DNA of 7,680 nt, taken from NCBI GenBank assembly GCA_018897225.1, contig JAHILC010000263.1:1-7680 (forward strand), in the 5' to 3' direction. This DNA is from Actinomycetota bacterium (GTDB taxonomy: Bacteria; Actinomycetota; Humimicrobiia; Humimicrobiales; Humimicrobiaceae). The notes under the pieces were generated by a model, which saw only the letters and a list, made by a program, of their open reading frames with translations, did not search any database and was not told where the DNA came from. Below, in pieces: positions 1 through 5,879 of this stretch (position 1 is the stretch's first letter; each line of letters begins with the position of its first letter). The position numbers and the translations under genes were made by a program.

Positions 1-66
1 AATTAATGAATTTGTTTTTATACTAGCTTGAGTTGTTATAGAGTTTTTTGGGGTTTGTAATGTCGA

Positions 67-513
67 TCAAATGCTTATACTCTCAATCGCTCTTACCTTC
101 TCCTCATCTGACACATTACAATAAATCTCCGTAGTCCTTATATCTCTATGTCCTGCAAACTTCTGAATAGTAGCAATATCAACATGGTTTTTTCTAAGCT
201 CATTTATAAAATATCTCCTGAAGCTATGGATTTTAAATTCCTTAGGTAGACCTGCTCTGGCTTTAATTTTGTTAAACACATTCATTAGTGTTTTCTTGCA
301 TATCCTGTTTCCCTGAATACCTCTAAATAATGGACCTGATTTATATTTAAAATGATCAAGGTAATCGATAAGTATCTGTCTTAAGTTGTCGTCCATATTA
401 ATAATTTTTACATCTTTATTTTTTGTATTTTTTATAGTTATCCTGCCTGTTTCAAAATCTGAATAAATAAAATAACTCAGGGCATATTGTATTAAGATTT
501 CTTTACCATTCAT
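67..513 (-). pseudogene. Tyrosine recombinase (phage integrase family), N-terminally truncated, C-terminal catalytic part only
   Basis: The 148-residue product holds only the C-terminal part of a tyrosine recombinase catalytic domain. Visible catalytic residues are a Lys in the beta2-beta3 turn (K31 or K33), the HxxR box (H96, R99), the GH histidine (H122) and the nucleophile Tyr131 in a TTEIY context. The arm-binding and core-binding domains are absent. The first catalytic Arg is also missing: the N-terminus (MNGKEIL) aligns by eye with the usual MRxxEIL box, with Asn where Arg is expected. Intact integrases are typically 300-400 residues, so this is a relic or at best a catalytically crippled protein. 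Its ATG is 16 bases after the rdgB stop and is preceded by TGGAG with about 10 bases spacing, so it may still be translated from the rdgB transcript. There is no frameshift inside it. The family assignment is firm; whether the gene still has a function is unknown. Confidence 0.82.
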
Positions 514-529
514 AATTTAAAAAACTCCA

Positions 530-1132
530 TTATTGCTTTTCTTTTAAAAAATTTTTTAGGTTTTTAAGAGCTTTGCCCCTATGGCTTATCAAGTTTTTTT
601 CATGCTGGGAAAGCTCGGCCATAGTCTTATTATCATAGTCCCTTGGAATGAATATACAATCATATCCAAAACCACCCGAACCCTTCTCCGTAAATCCAAT
701 GCAGCCTTCACAAACCCCTGAAGAGGTTTTCAGCAATCCTTTTCCAGGATCCCATAAAATCATCTCGCAAACAAAACGAGCTGTCCTATCTTTAAGAGAA
801 TTGCAGTTTCCAAGTTCGCCAAGCAATTTTTGCCTGTTTTCTTCATCAGTTGCATTCTCCCCTGCATACCTTGAAGATTTAACCCCTGGTTCCCCGTATA
901 AGGCATCAACAACAAGTCCTGAGTCGTCAGCAAGCGCAATGGTATTTGTAAATTCGGAAATTGATTTTGCTTTCAATGTTGCATTTTCAATAAAACTTAT
1001 ACTGCCTTCATCAATATCAGGAAAGTTTTCAAAATCTTCGAATGTAAGCCATTCCACTTCTGGCAAATTGGTAAAGAAGCTCTTTATCTCCTTGATTTTT
1101 CCTTTATTCTTAGTAGCAATTACAATCTTCAT
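530..1132 (-). CDS. rdgB: XTP/dITP (non-canonical purine NTP) pyrophosphatase, RdgB/HAM1 family
   Basis: This cytosolic house-cleaning enzyme hydrolyses dITP, ITP and XTP to the monophosphate and pyrophosphate, keeping deaminated purines out of DNA and RNA. The 200-residue length is normal for the family. Diagnostic motifs appear in order: the N-terminal TKNKGK (residues 7-12, substrate-phosphate contacts), FIENATLKA (48-56), ADDSGL (68-73, metal-binding acidic pair), PGVxSSRYAG (82-91), GFGYD (154-158, purine pocket) and the C-terminal SHRGKA (183-188). It starts at ATG 34 bases after the rph stop, and I see no convincing Shine-Dalgarno in that AT-only stretch, so translation may be leaderless-like or coupled weakly to rph. 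The murI-rph-rdgB order is a conserved bacterial arrangement. A truncated recombinase follows 16 bases downstream. The identification is secure. Confidence 0.97.
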   Translation of the reverse strand: MKIVIATKNKGKIKEIKSFFTNLPEVEWLTFEDFENFPDIDEGSISFIENATLKAKSISEFTNTIALADDSGLVVDALYGEPGVKSSRYAGENATDEENRQKLLGELGNCNSLKDRTARFVCEMILWDPGKGLLKTSSGVCEGCIGFTEKGSGGFGYDCIFIPRDYDNKTMAELSQHEKNLISHRGKALKNLKNFLKEKQ

Positions 1133-1166
1133 TTTTTATAAAATTTTTTTATTGGTTTAAATATTC

Positions 1167-1895
1167 TTAAATACTCTGGCTCAAAATCTTTTTCTGATAA
1201 CCAATTATTTCACTGATTGCTTTTAAAGCTTTATCGAGCATCGTATCAAATTTTTCCCTATAAAATGGATATCCTTCCGCGCTTGATTGTATTTCTATGA
1301 ATTTGCCGCTGGAATTCATTACGACATTCATGTCTACCTGTGCGGCAGAATCCTCGGCAAAGCACAGGTCTATAAGAATATCATCATTTACTATACCAAG
1401 ACTGACAGCAGCTACGAAATCCGTAATGGGTATTTCAGGTAAAATCTTTCGATCTACCAGGGAGTGCAGGCAGTCAAATAAGGCAATGAAGCTGCCCGTA
1501 ATCGCAGCAGTTCTCGTGCCTCCATCAGCTTCAATAACATCGCAGTCCAGCCAAATCGTTTTCTCACCAAGTTTCTTCATGTCCACCGCACACCTGAGCG
1601 ACCTGCCAATAAGCCTTTGTATTTCATGCGTCCGGCCAGATATCTTGCCTGTCACCTGGGGACGGATAATCCTGGTAGGGGCTGATTTAGGTATCATATC
1701 ATATTCTGCAGTAATCCAGCCGCTTCCCTTACCTTTTAAAAAAGGCGGCACCTTGTCTTCAACTGAAGCGGTGCATACGATCCTTGTCTTTCCCATTTCT
1801 ATAAATACAGAACCTTCAGTGTGGGAAATAAATTTTCGTGTTATTTTTATTGGCCTTATCTCGTCATGTTTCCTGCCATCAATCCGATCTTCCAT
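1167..1895 (-). CDS. rph: Ribonuclease PH (tRNA 3'-processing phosphorolytic exoribonuclease)
   Basis: RNase PH removes nucleotides 3' of the CCA of tRNA precursors by phosphorolysis, working as a hexameric ring in the cytosol. The 242-residue length is typical. Motifs seen are GSVFIEMGKTRIVCTASVE (28-46), GWITAEYDMIP (59-69), GRTHEIQRLIGRSLR (87-101) with the phosphate-binding Arg88, DCDVIEADGGTRTA (117-130) with Arg128, and the metal-binding EDSAAQVDMNVVM (181-193) with Asp182 and Asp188. One small departure is QSSAEG (203-208), where QGTAEG is usual. The ATG is supported by a GAAAGG Shine-Dalgarno at 1904-1909 with 8 bases spacing. It lies 28 bases after murI, so both are probably on one transcript. 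The enzyme is expected to be active because all catalytic positions are present. Confidence 0.97.
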   Translation of the reverse strand: MEDRIDGRKHDEIRPIKITRKFISHTEGSVFIEMGKTRIVCTASVEDKVPPFLKGKGSGWITAEYDMIPKSAPTRIIRPQVTGKISGRTHEIQRLIGRSLRCAVDMKKLGEKTIWLDCDVIEADGGTRTAAITGSFIALFDCLHSLVDRKILPEIPITDFVAAVSLGIVNDDILIDLCFAEDSAAQVDMNVVMNSSGKFIEIQSSAEGYPFYREKFDTMLDKALKAISEIIGYQKKILSQSI

Positions 1896-1923
1896 TAATT
1901 AAACCTTTCAGTTATTTTTTTAT

Positions 1924-2730
1924 TTAGTACATGTTAAGCTTTATTTTCTTAACTTCTTTTATCTCCGTGCCTAAAAATATTTTGCTAATCTCAAGAAATT
2001 TACTGGCGTTTCCGGTTTCATAAAAAATTCTACCAGGCTTTAAAGATTTTTCAGATTTAATTTGATTTGCACCAAGCACCTGCCTTACATCCCTCGCAGT
2101 TTCAACAGCCGAACTAATAACTTTTATACCTTCATTGCAACAGGATTTTATCCCGCCTTCAATAATTGGAAAATGAGTGCACCCTAGTATGAGAACATCT
2201 ATGTCATATTGATTAAGTGGTTCGACATACTCGCAAATTAACTTTTTTAAATCGCTGCCGTCCAGTACTCCTCTCTCAATGTATTCTACAAGAAGCGGCG
2301 CTGCAACCTGGTAAACATCTATATCAGGGTTTATTTTCTTAACAGCAAATTCATAATCCCTGCTTGCAACCGTGCCTTTTGTAGCAATCACACCCACTTT
2401 ATTTTTTATAGTATTGCCTGCAGCTGTTCTTGCACCAGGCTCAATAACTCCTACGATAGGAATGTCAAATTCCCTTTTCAAATCTTCAAGTGAAGCAGCA
2501 GTTGATGTATTACATGCAACCACTATTAATTTTACTTCGCAATTTGAGAGAAATTCTGTTATCTTGAATGCAAAGTGTCTTACTTCTGCAAGGTCCCTAG
2601 GCCCGTATGGAAACCTTGCAGTATCTCCAAAATAAATGATGCTTTCGTTTGGGACAGCACTTATTATTTCCCTAAGTACAGTTAAGCCCCCCACACCTGA
2701 ATCAAAAACACCTATAGGTCTGTTATCCAA
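1924..2730 (-). CDS. murI: Glutamate racemase, TTG start
   Basis: Glutamate racemase interconverts L- and D-glutamate without a cofactor and supplies D-Glu for peptidoglycan. The 268 residues carry the full family signature: FDSGVGGLTV (9-18) with Asp10/Ser11, GDTARFPYGPR (35-45), VVACNTSTAA (70-79) with catalytic Cys73, GVIEPGA (94-100), and ILGCTHFPII (181-190) with the second catalytic Cys184 and His186. The start codon is TTG (2728-2730). It is needed because the conserved DSGVGG motif begins only ten residues in and no earlier ATG fits. An AAGAAAGA purine run (2737-2744) six bases upstream acts as the likely ribosome site. It follows the methyltransferase by 76 bases and precedes rph by 28. 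D-Glu supply implies the host makes a peptidoglycan wall. Confidence 0.97.
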   Translation of the reverse strand: MDNRPIGVFDSGVGGLTVLREIISAVPNESIIYFGDTARFPYGPRDLAEVRHFAFKITEFLSNCEVKLIVVACNTSTAASLEDLKREFDIPIVGVIEPGARTAAGNTIKNKVGVIATKGTVASRDYEFAVKKINPDIDVYQVAAPLLVEYIERGVLDGSDLKKLICEYVEPLNQYDIDVLILGCTHFPIIEGGIKSCCNEGIKVISSAVETARDVRQVLGANQIKSEKSLKPGRIFYETGNASKFLEISKIFLGTEIKEVKKIKLNMY

Positions 2731-2806
2731 ATTAAATCTTTCTTAAAATAAATAAAAATTTTATCTACTGTAAATAATAATATGCATATTTATTTATTAA
2801 GCATAT

Positions 2807-3637
2807 TTAAACTTTTTTATCGGCCTTGCACAAATAATAAATCCAACCGCCATTATTTAACTCTTCTTCATCAGTTGTTTTTAGCCCATTTCTTGAATAA
2901 GAAAATATTTCCATAAAGCCTGCTCTCTTTAACTGCCGCAGCTGTTCGTGGTACGATATATAATAAATCTTTGCTTTACCATTTAAAGAATTATCGTATA
3001 TGCGAGCATAATCCTTTTCCCTGAGCCTTGCAATTAAATCAGTCCTTTTAAAACTCTTGTTGAGCAGGGCTAACCTGAAAGCCCTGTATTTTGTTTTAAA
3101 TAGATAAGTTTGGCGCTTAATCGGATTTTTAATTCCATACATGTTTTTATTATTATAGTCATTTAACTTAAAACTAAAAAGGTTGTGCAGATTCTTCCAG
3201 TTTAAATTATGTGAAGAAAAACAAAAATACCCATTGTTTTTGAGCACCCTTCTTATCTCCTTTAATGCCTTCAGCCTGTCTTGATGGTCAAAGCTGTCAA
3301 TCCCATTGAAACTGAATAAGACAAAGTCAAAAGAATTGTCTTCAAACTCATTCATAGATCTAACATCAGACTCGATAAATTTATATTTATCTTTAAACTT
3401 TTCCCTGCAAACCTTAACCATCTGAGAGGCATAATCAGCGCCAATATAGCTTTTTATGATGGGGGCAAAATACGAAGTGGTCCTGCCTCCTCCAACGCCC
3501 ATATCCAGCATGTCCATACCAGCCAGTTGACAAAAAAGTTCATCCAATATAGCAATCTCAGGCTTTTCCAGGTAGTTCCTCTGGGCATAATCGTTGTATA
3601 TTTTTTTTGAATTATATAAACCCTTTTGGCTTGGCAT
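2807..3637 (-). CDS. Class I SAM-dependent methyltransferase, substrate unknown
   Basis: The 276-residue protein has a Rossmann-type SAM-binding fold of the Methyltransf_11/25 kind. Motif I is LDMGVGGGRT (44-53). The acidic residue after beta2 that binds the SAM ribose is probably Asp68 (YIGADYA), Asp91 follows beta3 (FIESDVRSM), motif IV is FDFVLFSFNG (103-112), and EIRRVLKNNGYF (127-138) is the usual post-motif helix and strand. Residues from about 145 to 276 are rich in Lys, Asn and Tyr and probably form the substrate-specific region, which I do not recognise. There are no membrane segments. The ATG has a GAGG Shine-Dalgarno (3646-3649) with 8 bases spacing. It is the first gene of the murI-rph-rdgB strand run, but nothing in the sequence links it to wall or RNA metabolism, so the co-location may be incidental. 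The fold is certain and the substrate is not. Confidence 0.9.
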   Translation of the reverse strand: MPSQKGLYNSKKIYNDYAQRNYLEKPEIAILDELFCQLAGMDMLDMGVGGGRTTSYFAPIIKSYIGADYASQMVKVCREKFKDKYKFIESDVRSMNEFEDNSFDFVLFSFNGIDSFDHQDRLKALKEIRRVLKNNGYFCFSSHNLNWKNLHNLFSFKLNDYNNKNMYGIKNPIKRQTYLFKTKYRAFRLALLNKSFKRTDLIARLREKDYARIYDNSLNGKAKIYYISYHEQLRQLKRAGFMEIFSYSRNGLKTTDEEELNNGGWIYYLCKADKKV

Positions 3638-3677
3638 AAATTTAGCCTCGATAGATAGTTTTAAAAAAATTCAGTAT

Positions 3678-3706
3678 ATTATAATAAAAATAAGTAAAAA
3701 ATTTAA
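3678..3706 (-). promoter_or_regulatory. Candidate sigma70-type promoter upstream of the methyltransferase/murI/rph/rdgB run
   Basis: On the minus strand a perfect TATAAT (3683 down to 3678) lies 17 bases downstream of TTAAAT (3706 down to 3701), a weak match to the -35 consensus. Initiation would fall about 35 bases before the methyltransferase ATG. The position in the only gap of more than 100 bases in this part of the strand favours it, but the region is so AT-rich that a chance TATAAT is easy. Confidence 0.35.
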
Positions 3707-3744
3707 GGGCTTCGCTGCAAAACCCCAGTGCTAACTTATAAACT

Positions 3745-4248
3745 TCATGAACTTATAAAATCATCCAGTAGAACTATATTATAATTATGTGATTTTAAAG
3801 CTTCGTAAAGCTTCTTATCTGCGGTTATGAACGGGGCTCTATATTTTTCTGAAATAGCTATATAGATTGAATCATAAATTGAATTATTTGTTTTTTTCGA
3901 TATTTCATATGCATTTATGTAATCCTTAGAATCTAATTTTATGAATATCAATATATGGAAAAGTTCTTTAAGGATTTCTTCCAGTAATACCACATCTATC
4001 TCTGTCCTGGATTTGAAGGTATTGATTATTTCATACAACAGAAGCTCGGGTGTAAGTACATGAAAATATCTGGAAATAGCTTTTTCATAAAGGCTCCTGG
4101 CAGTTTCTACATTGTCTTCATTTTCAAAGTGAAACCATTTAAAAATAACTGAAGAATCAAGAACTATAGTCTCCTGGTTTTTTTCGGCAATCATAAAATG
4201 GTCAAAATTTTCCAACTCTAAATCATTGAACTCTTCTGAGCAATTCAT
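3745..4248 (-). CDS. PIN-domain protein, likely VapC-like toxin ribonuclease
   Basis: PIN domains are Mg-dependent ribonucleases; in toxin-antitoxin pairs they cut tRNA, rRNA or mRNA. The four acidic positions are visible: Asp31 in VLDSSVIFKWF, Glu73 in ELLLYEIINTF, Asp126 in NSIYDSIYIAI, and Asp144 in PFITADKKLYEAL. The product of 167 residues is longer than a minimal VapC of about 130 because about 28 acidic residues precede the first strand. The upstream ATG is still the better start: it has an AGGAGA Shine-Dalgarno (4255-4260) six bases away, while the internal Met19 has only a poor upstream site. The gene overlaps the antitoxin-like gene by 26 bases, typical of coupled toxin-antitoxin translation. 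The nuclease target cannot be read from sequence. The fold is confident and the toxin role is inferred from context. Confidence 0.85.
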   Translation of the reverse strand: MNCSEEFNDLELENFDHFMIAEKNQETIVLDSSVIFKWFHFENEDNVETARSLYEKAISRYFHVLTPELLLYEIINTFKSRTEIDVVLLEEILKELFHILIFIKLDSKDYINAYEISKKTNNSIYDSIYIAISEKYRAPFITADKKLYEALKSHNYNIVLLDDFISS

Positions 4249-4513
4249 CAGTTCTCTCCTGCCTTAATTTTCTCAAGTCTTCTACAGCATCTATGTTTTT
4301 AAATACCCCTTCCTTCCATAATCTTTCACCTAAAGCCATCAACCTTTTAATGGCTTTTTTTCGTTTTTCGAAATCAATATAATCTTCAACCTGGTTGAAA
4401 TATGATTTTACTGCATCTGCAAAAAACTCAGAACGGTTCTTTTTTATTTTCTTTTTATAATTGTCAACTTTTTCAAGAAGATCTTTAGGTATTGAAATAT
4501 TTATTACAGCCAT
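4223..4513 (-). CDS. Ribbon-helix-helix (CopG/MetJ-type) protein, likely antitoxin of the PIN gene
   Basis: The 96-residue protein begins with a ribbon strand (AVINISIPKDLLEKVD, 2-17), then two helices (about 11-23 and 27-40, with the RSEFFADAVKSYF signature). This is the usual RHH DNA-binding dimer unit. The remaining half (about 45-96) is charged and helical and is the likely toxin-binding tail, including an LWKEGVF segment. An AAGGAG Shine-Dalgarno (4524-4529) lies 10 bases before the ATG. It precedes and overlaps the PIN gene, the common antitoxin-first order. RHH antitoxins normally repress their own operon, and AT-rich palindromes lie at 4559-4596 just upstream. I cannot assign a named subfamily. 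Confidence 0.85.
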   Translation of the reverse strand: MAVINISIPKDLLEKVDNYKKKIKKNRSEFFADAVKSYFNQVEDYIDFEKRKKAIKRLMALGERLWKEGVFKNIDAVEDLRKLRQERTDELLRRVQ

Positions 4514-4558
4514 TTTAACCTTCTCCTTATTTGAATATTGATAAAATCTTAAAAGCAG

Positions 4559-4596
4559 TTTTATTATAATAAAATTGTATAAAATTTTATATAATT
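4559..4596. promoter_or_regulatory. AT-rich palindromes, candidate operator/promoter of the RHH-PIN operon
   Basis: A perfect 16-base palindrome (TTTTATTATAATAAAA, 4559-4574) lies next to a 24-base palindrome with one mismatched pair (4573-4596, core TATAAAATTTTATA). They sit about 45-85 bases before the antitoxin ATG. The first contains TATAAT on the minus strand (4568 down to 4563), which could be a -10 box; I find no good -35. RHH dimers bind short palindromes, so autoregulation here is plausible. Chance palindromes in AT-only DNA are the main alternative. Confidence 0.4.
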
Positions 4597-4680
4597 ATTT
4601 CGTATAAATTTTTAATTATAATGATAGTTGGTTAGAGTTTAGATTTTAATTTCATCAAACTAAATATTTAACTTTTTATA

Positions 4681-4889
4681 CAGGCCATCCAGGCTTTCAG
4701 CAGAATGAATCTTGCCTTCCTCATGCTAATAAAAGCGGGAGTTCCTATAAATACAATCTCGGCAAGAGTATAACACTCTACCCCAAACATTACTCATGAT
4801 ATTTATGCTCACCTGCTCCCAGGTATGGGAAGCATGCTGTGGATCTATTCGAAAGAATACTATTAAAGCAATCTGCACAAGTTAGCTAA
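4681..4889 (+). pseudogene. Decayed tyrosine recombinase/phage integrase, C-terminal remnant
   Basis: Read on the plus strand from 4681, the frame gives LAFLMLIKAGVPINTISARV, a stop at 4771-4773, then HSTPNITHDIYAHLLPGMG up to about 4830. This is the end of an integrase catalytic domain: helix after the HxxR box, the (G)H box and the nucleophile Tyr (codon 4804-4806). The HxxRH box itself is eroded to QAFSRM (4690-4707), and the Gly of the GH box is replaced by the stop. From 4827 the coding signal jumps by one base to another frame reading GKHAVDLFERILLKQSAQVS and ends with TAA at 4887-4889. A lost active-site box, an internal stop and a frameshift show an inactive relic. It belongs to a different integrase type from the fragment at the left edge. 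It is followed by a tRNA 3' end about 108 bases downstream, the classic place for an attachment site. Confidence 0.8.
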
Positions 4890-4996
4890 TTTAAGGAATT
4901 AAATAGAAATATAATCCTGAATTGGTAGTGCACTGTTAAATTAAATATTTTTATAGCACCGCATCATTTTTTTCGTCAGTTAATCCTTATTAACCT

Positions 4997-5021
4997 GGTT
5001 CGAATCCTCTCTCCCCAGCCA
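4997..5021 (+). other. Detached tRNA 3' end (T-loop, acceptor strand and CCA), probable attachment-site remnant
   Basis: The plus strand shows GGTTCGAATCC (T-stem bases 52-53, T-loop and start of the 3' stem), then a seven-base acceptor strand CTCCCCA (5011-5017), discriminator G (5018) and CCA (5019-5021). Five bases of upstream sequence that should close the T-stem match only at the two Gs (4997-4998), and no TGGGGAG 5' acceptor strand occurs upstream in the window, so this is not a whole tRNA. An A72 implying a U1-A72 pair, plus G73, fits tRNA-Gln best. With the integrase relic just upstream on the same strand, the likely reading is the tRNA-derived core of an attachment site left after integration and decay. 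Confidence 0.7.
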
Positions 5022-5073
5022 TCTCAGGCATCTTTGTTAAAGGTATCTAAAATATATTAGTCTTTTCAATAAT

Positions 5074-5102
5074 AAGACCCCATATTTAATGAGGTCTTTT
5101 TT
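5074..5102 (+). terminator. Rho-independent terminator
   Basis: The arms at 5074-5083 and 5089-5098 form a ten-position stem (AAGACC/GGTCTT plus CAT/ATG, one C-A mismatch) with a five-base ATTTA loop, ending in a run of six T (5097-5102). It lies about 50 bases after the tRNA 3' end, consistent with having terminated the original plus-strand tRNA transcript. It also lies 36 bases past the stop of the minus-strand gene at 5138. The T-rich stretch on that side is weaker, so it may act on both strands. Confidence 0.75.
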
Positions 5103-5137
5103 GTAAAAGCATAATAATTCTTTTTAAAAGAAACAGG

Positions 5138-5650
5138 TTATTGACTCCAGGTAAGATATATGTGCTTTGTTACTGCGCCAACTGAGTTAACTGCAGTAAC
5201 CACAAGATCGTAACTTTCACCATTTTTAAGGTTTACTTGTGCTTTATTCTTACCCCAGGCGCCGTTGCTGTCATCCTTGCTGAATTTAATAATTGGGTAA
5301 GGATTTCCGGTTACTATAGCCTCTACTCTGTAGTAACACATATCACTATCCTGGATTATGACCGGTCCTTCATAAACAATTATCTTAAGAGTTGGCAAAT
5401 TTTTACTAATATCTTCAGCAGTTGTTTCAATTGTCTCTATAGCAGTTGTTGTGCTCGGAGCGCTTGGAGTCTCAATTGCTGTAGTTGCCAAGGTAGTTTC
5501 TGGCAAAGACATACTAATTGTTGAAGTCTCGGCGCTTGCAGCTACAGTCTTTTGTTTTTTTGAATTTGGAGCATAGCTTGTATAAACAGCTACTGCTATT
5601 AAAAATATAATAATTATAGAAATTGTAATTGAAACAAATTTTTTTTCCAT
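5138..5650 (-). CDS. Membrane-anchored protein with Thr/Ser-rich stalk and C-terminal Ig-like domain, function unknown
   Basis: The 170-residue protein has three parts. Residues 6-25 are a strongly hydrophobic segment after a Lys pair (MEKK), a signal anchor or uncleaved signal sequence with no lipobox Cys. Residues 36-82 are a low-complexity Thr/Ser/Ala/Glu linker with imperfect repeats (TTAIETPSAP, TTTAIETIETT), typical of an extracellular stalk. Residues 87-168 look like a compact beta-sandwich of Ig, PKD or fibronectin-like type (YYRVEAIVTGNPYP, FSKDDSNGAWG, NLKNGESYDLVVTAVNSVGAV, HIYLTW). There is one Cys (105). It is likely displayed outside the cytoplasmic membrane. The ribosome site is weak (purines about 6-12 bases before the ATG). 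It is 229 bases downstream of the NfeD-type protease gene on the same strand, too far to infer an operon. I do not recognise a named family. Confidence 0.72.
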   Translation of the reverse strand: MEKKFVSITISIIIIFLIAVAVYTSYAPNSKKQKTVAASAETSTISMSLPETTLATTAIETPSAPSTTTAIETIETTAEDISKNLPTLKIIVYEGPVIIQDSDMCYYRVEAIVTGNPYPIIKFSKDDSNGAWGKNKAQVNLKNGESYDLVVTAVNSVGAVTKHIYLTWSQ

Positions 5651-5731
5651 ATTCTATTTCTAAAATAGGAAGCTATTTGAAAATTTATATTAAAAAGTCT
5701 AAATTTATTACTGATTAAATATTTTATCACT

Positions 5732-5762
5732 GTCCTGGTAAAATATAAAATTTTATCAGGAC
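5732..5762. repeat. Inverted repeat, 12-base arms
   Basis: GTCCTGGTAAAA (5732-5743) pairs with TTTTATCAGGAC (5751-5762) with one G-T wobble, around a seven-base TATAAAA loop. No T-run follows on either strand, so it is not a standard terminator. It could be an operator for the gene starting at 5650 or an RNA 3' structure of the protease transcript. It shares the 13-base string TATAAAATTTTAT (5744-5756) with the palindrome at 4578-4590. Confidence 0.6.
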
Positions 5763-5769
5763 GATAACT

Positions 5770-5820
5770 CAGCATGATTTCTGCAGCAATTTCTTTTAAA
5801 GTTTGCAGAAATCTTAGCTG
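5770..5820. repeat. Inverted repeat, 10-base perfect arms plus outer CAGC/GCTG
   Basis: GATTTCTGCA (5776-5785) is perfectly repeated inverted as TGCAGAAATC (5804-5813), with an 18-base loop. Four further bases (CAGC 5770-5773, GCTG 5817-5820) pair outside a small internal loop. There is no poly-T on either side. It lies 60 bases past the protease stop codon, so an mRNA 3'-end stabilising hairpin is possible. Confidence 0.6.
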
Positions 5821-5879
5821 AACTGATACAGGATGTTCAGCAAGAACTAATTAATTTGTTTCATTTCTTTGTTCATTTA

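Larger units (their letters stand above)
5651..5879. other. Intergenic region with two inverted repeats
   Basis: This gap between the NfeD-type protease gene and the Ig-like protein gene holds two hairpins listed separately (5732-5762 and 5770-5820). Neither is followed by a T-run on either strand. I see no convincing promoter for the gene starting at 5650, although AT-rich hexamers are abundant. A short plus-strand open stretch near 5805-5880 has no start, ribosome site or family signature. Confidence 0.5.

Noticed and set aside
1..66. Attachment site or terminator after the truncated recombinase
   Set aside because: No tRNA-like sequence, stem-loop with T-run or repeat of the other scar was found in the 66 bases available.
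648..1160. Open plus-strand frame opposite rdgB
   Set aside because: It is antisense to a fully diagnostic rdgB gene, has no family motifs and shows a Ser/Pro-rich composition typical of an antisense shadow.
1297..1902. Open plus-strand frame opposite rph
   Set aside because: It mirrors the rph coding frame; the protein is low in recognisable motifs and no ribosome site precedes it.
2372..2635. Open plus-strand frame opposite murI
   Set aside because: Antisense shadow of murI with no independent support.
2731..2806. Separate promoter for murI in the 76-base gap
   Set aside because: TTTACA with a poor downstream -10 is present, but the whole gap is A/T and the match is not better than chance.
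3733..3759. Direct repeat AACTTATAAA twice, 7 bases apart, at the end of the PIN gene
   Set aside because: Too short and AT-rich to be distinguished from chance; no matching copy at the other side of the toxin-antitoxin operon.
5237..5524. Open plus-strand frame opposite the Ig-like protein
   Set aside because: The minus-strand product has coherent signal-anchor, stalk and domain structure, while this frame is Cys/Ser-rich shadow sequence.
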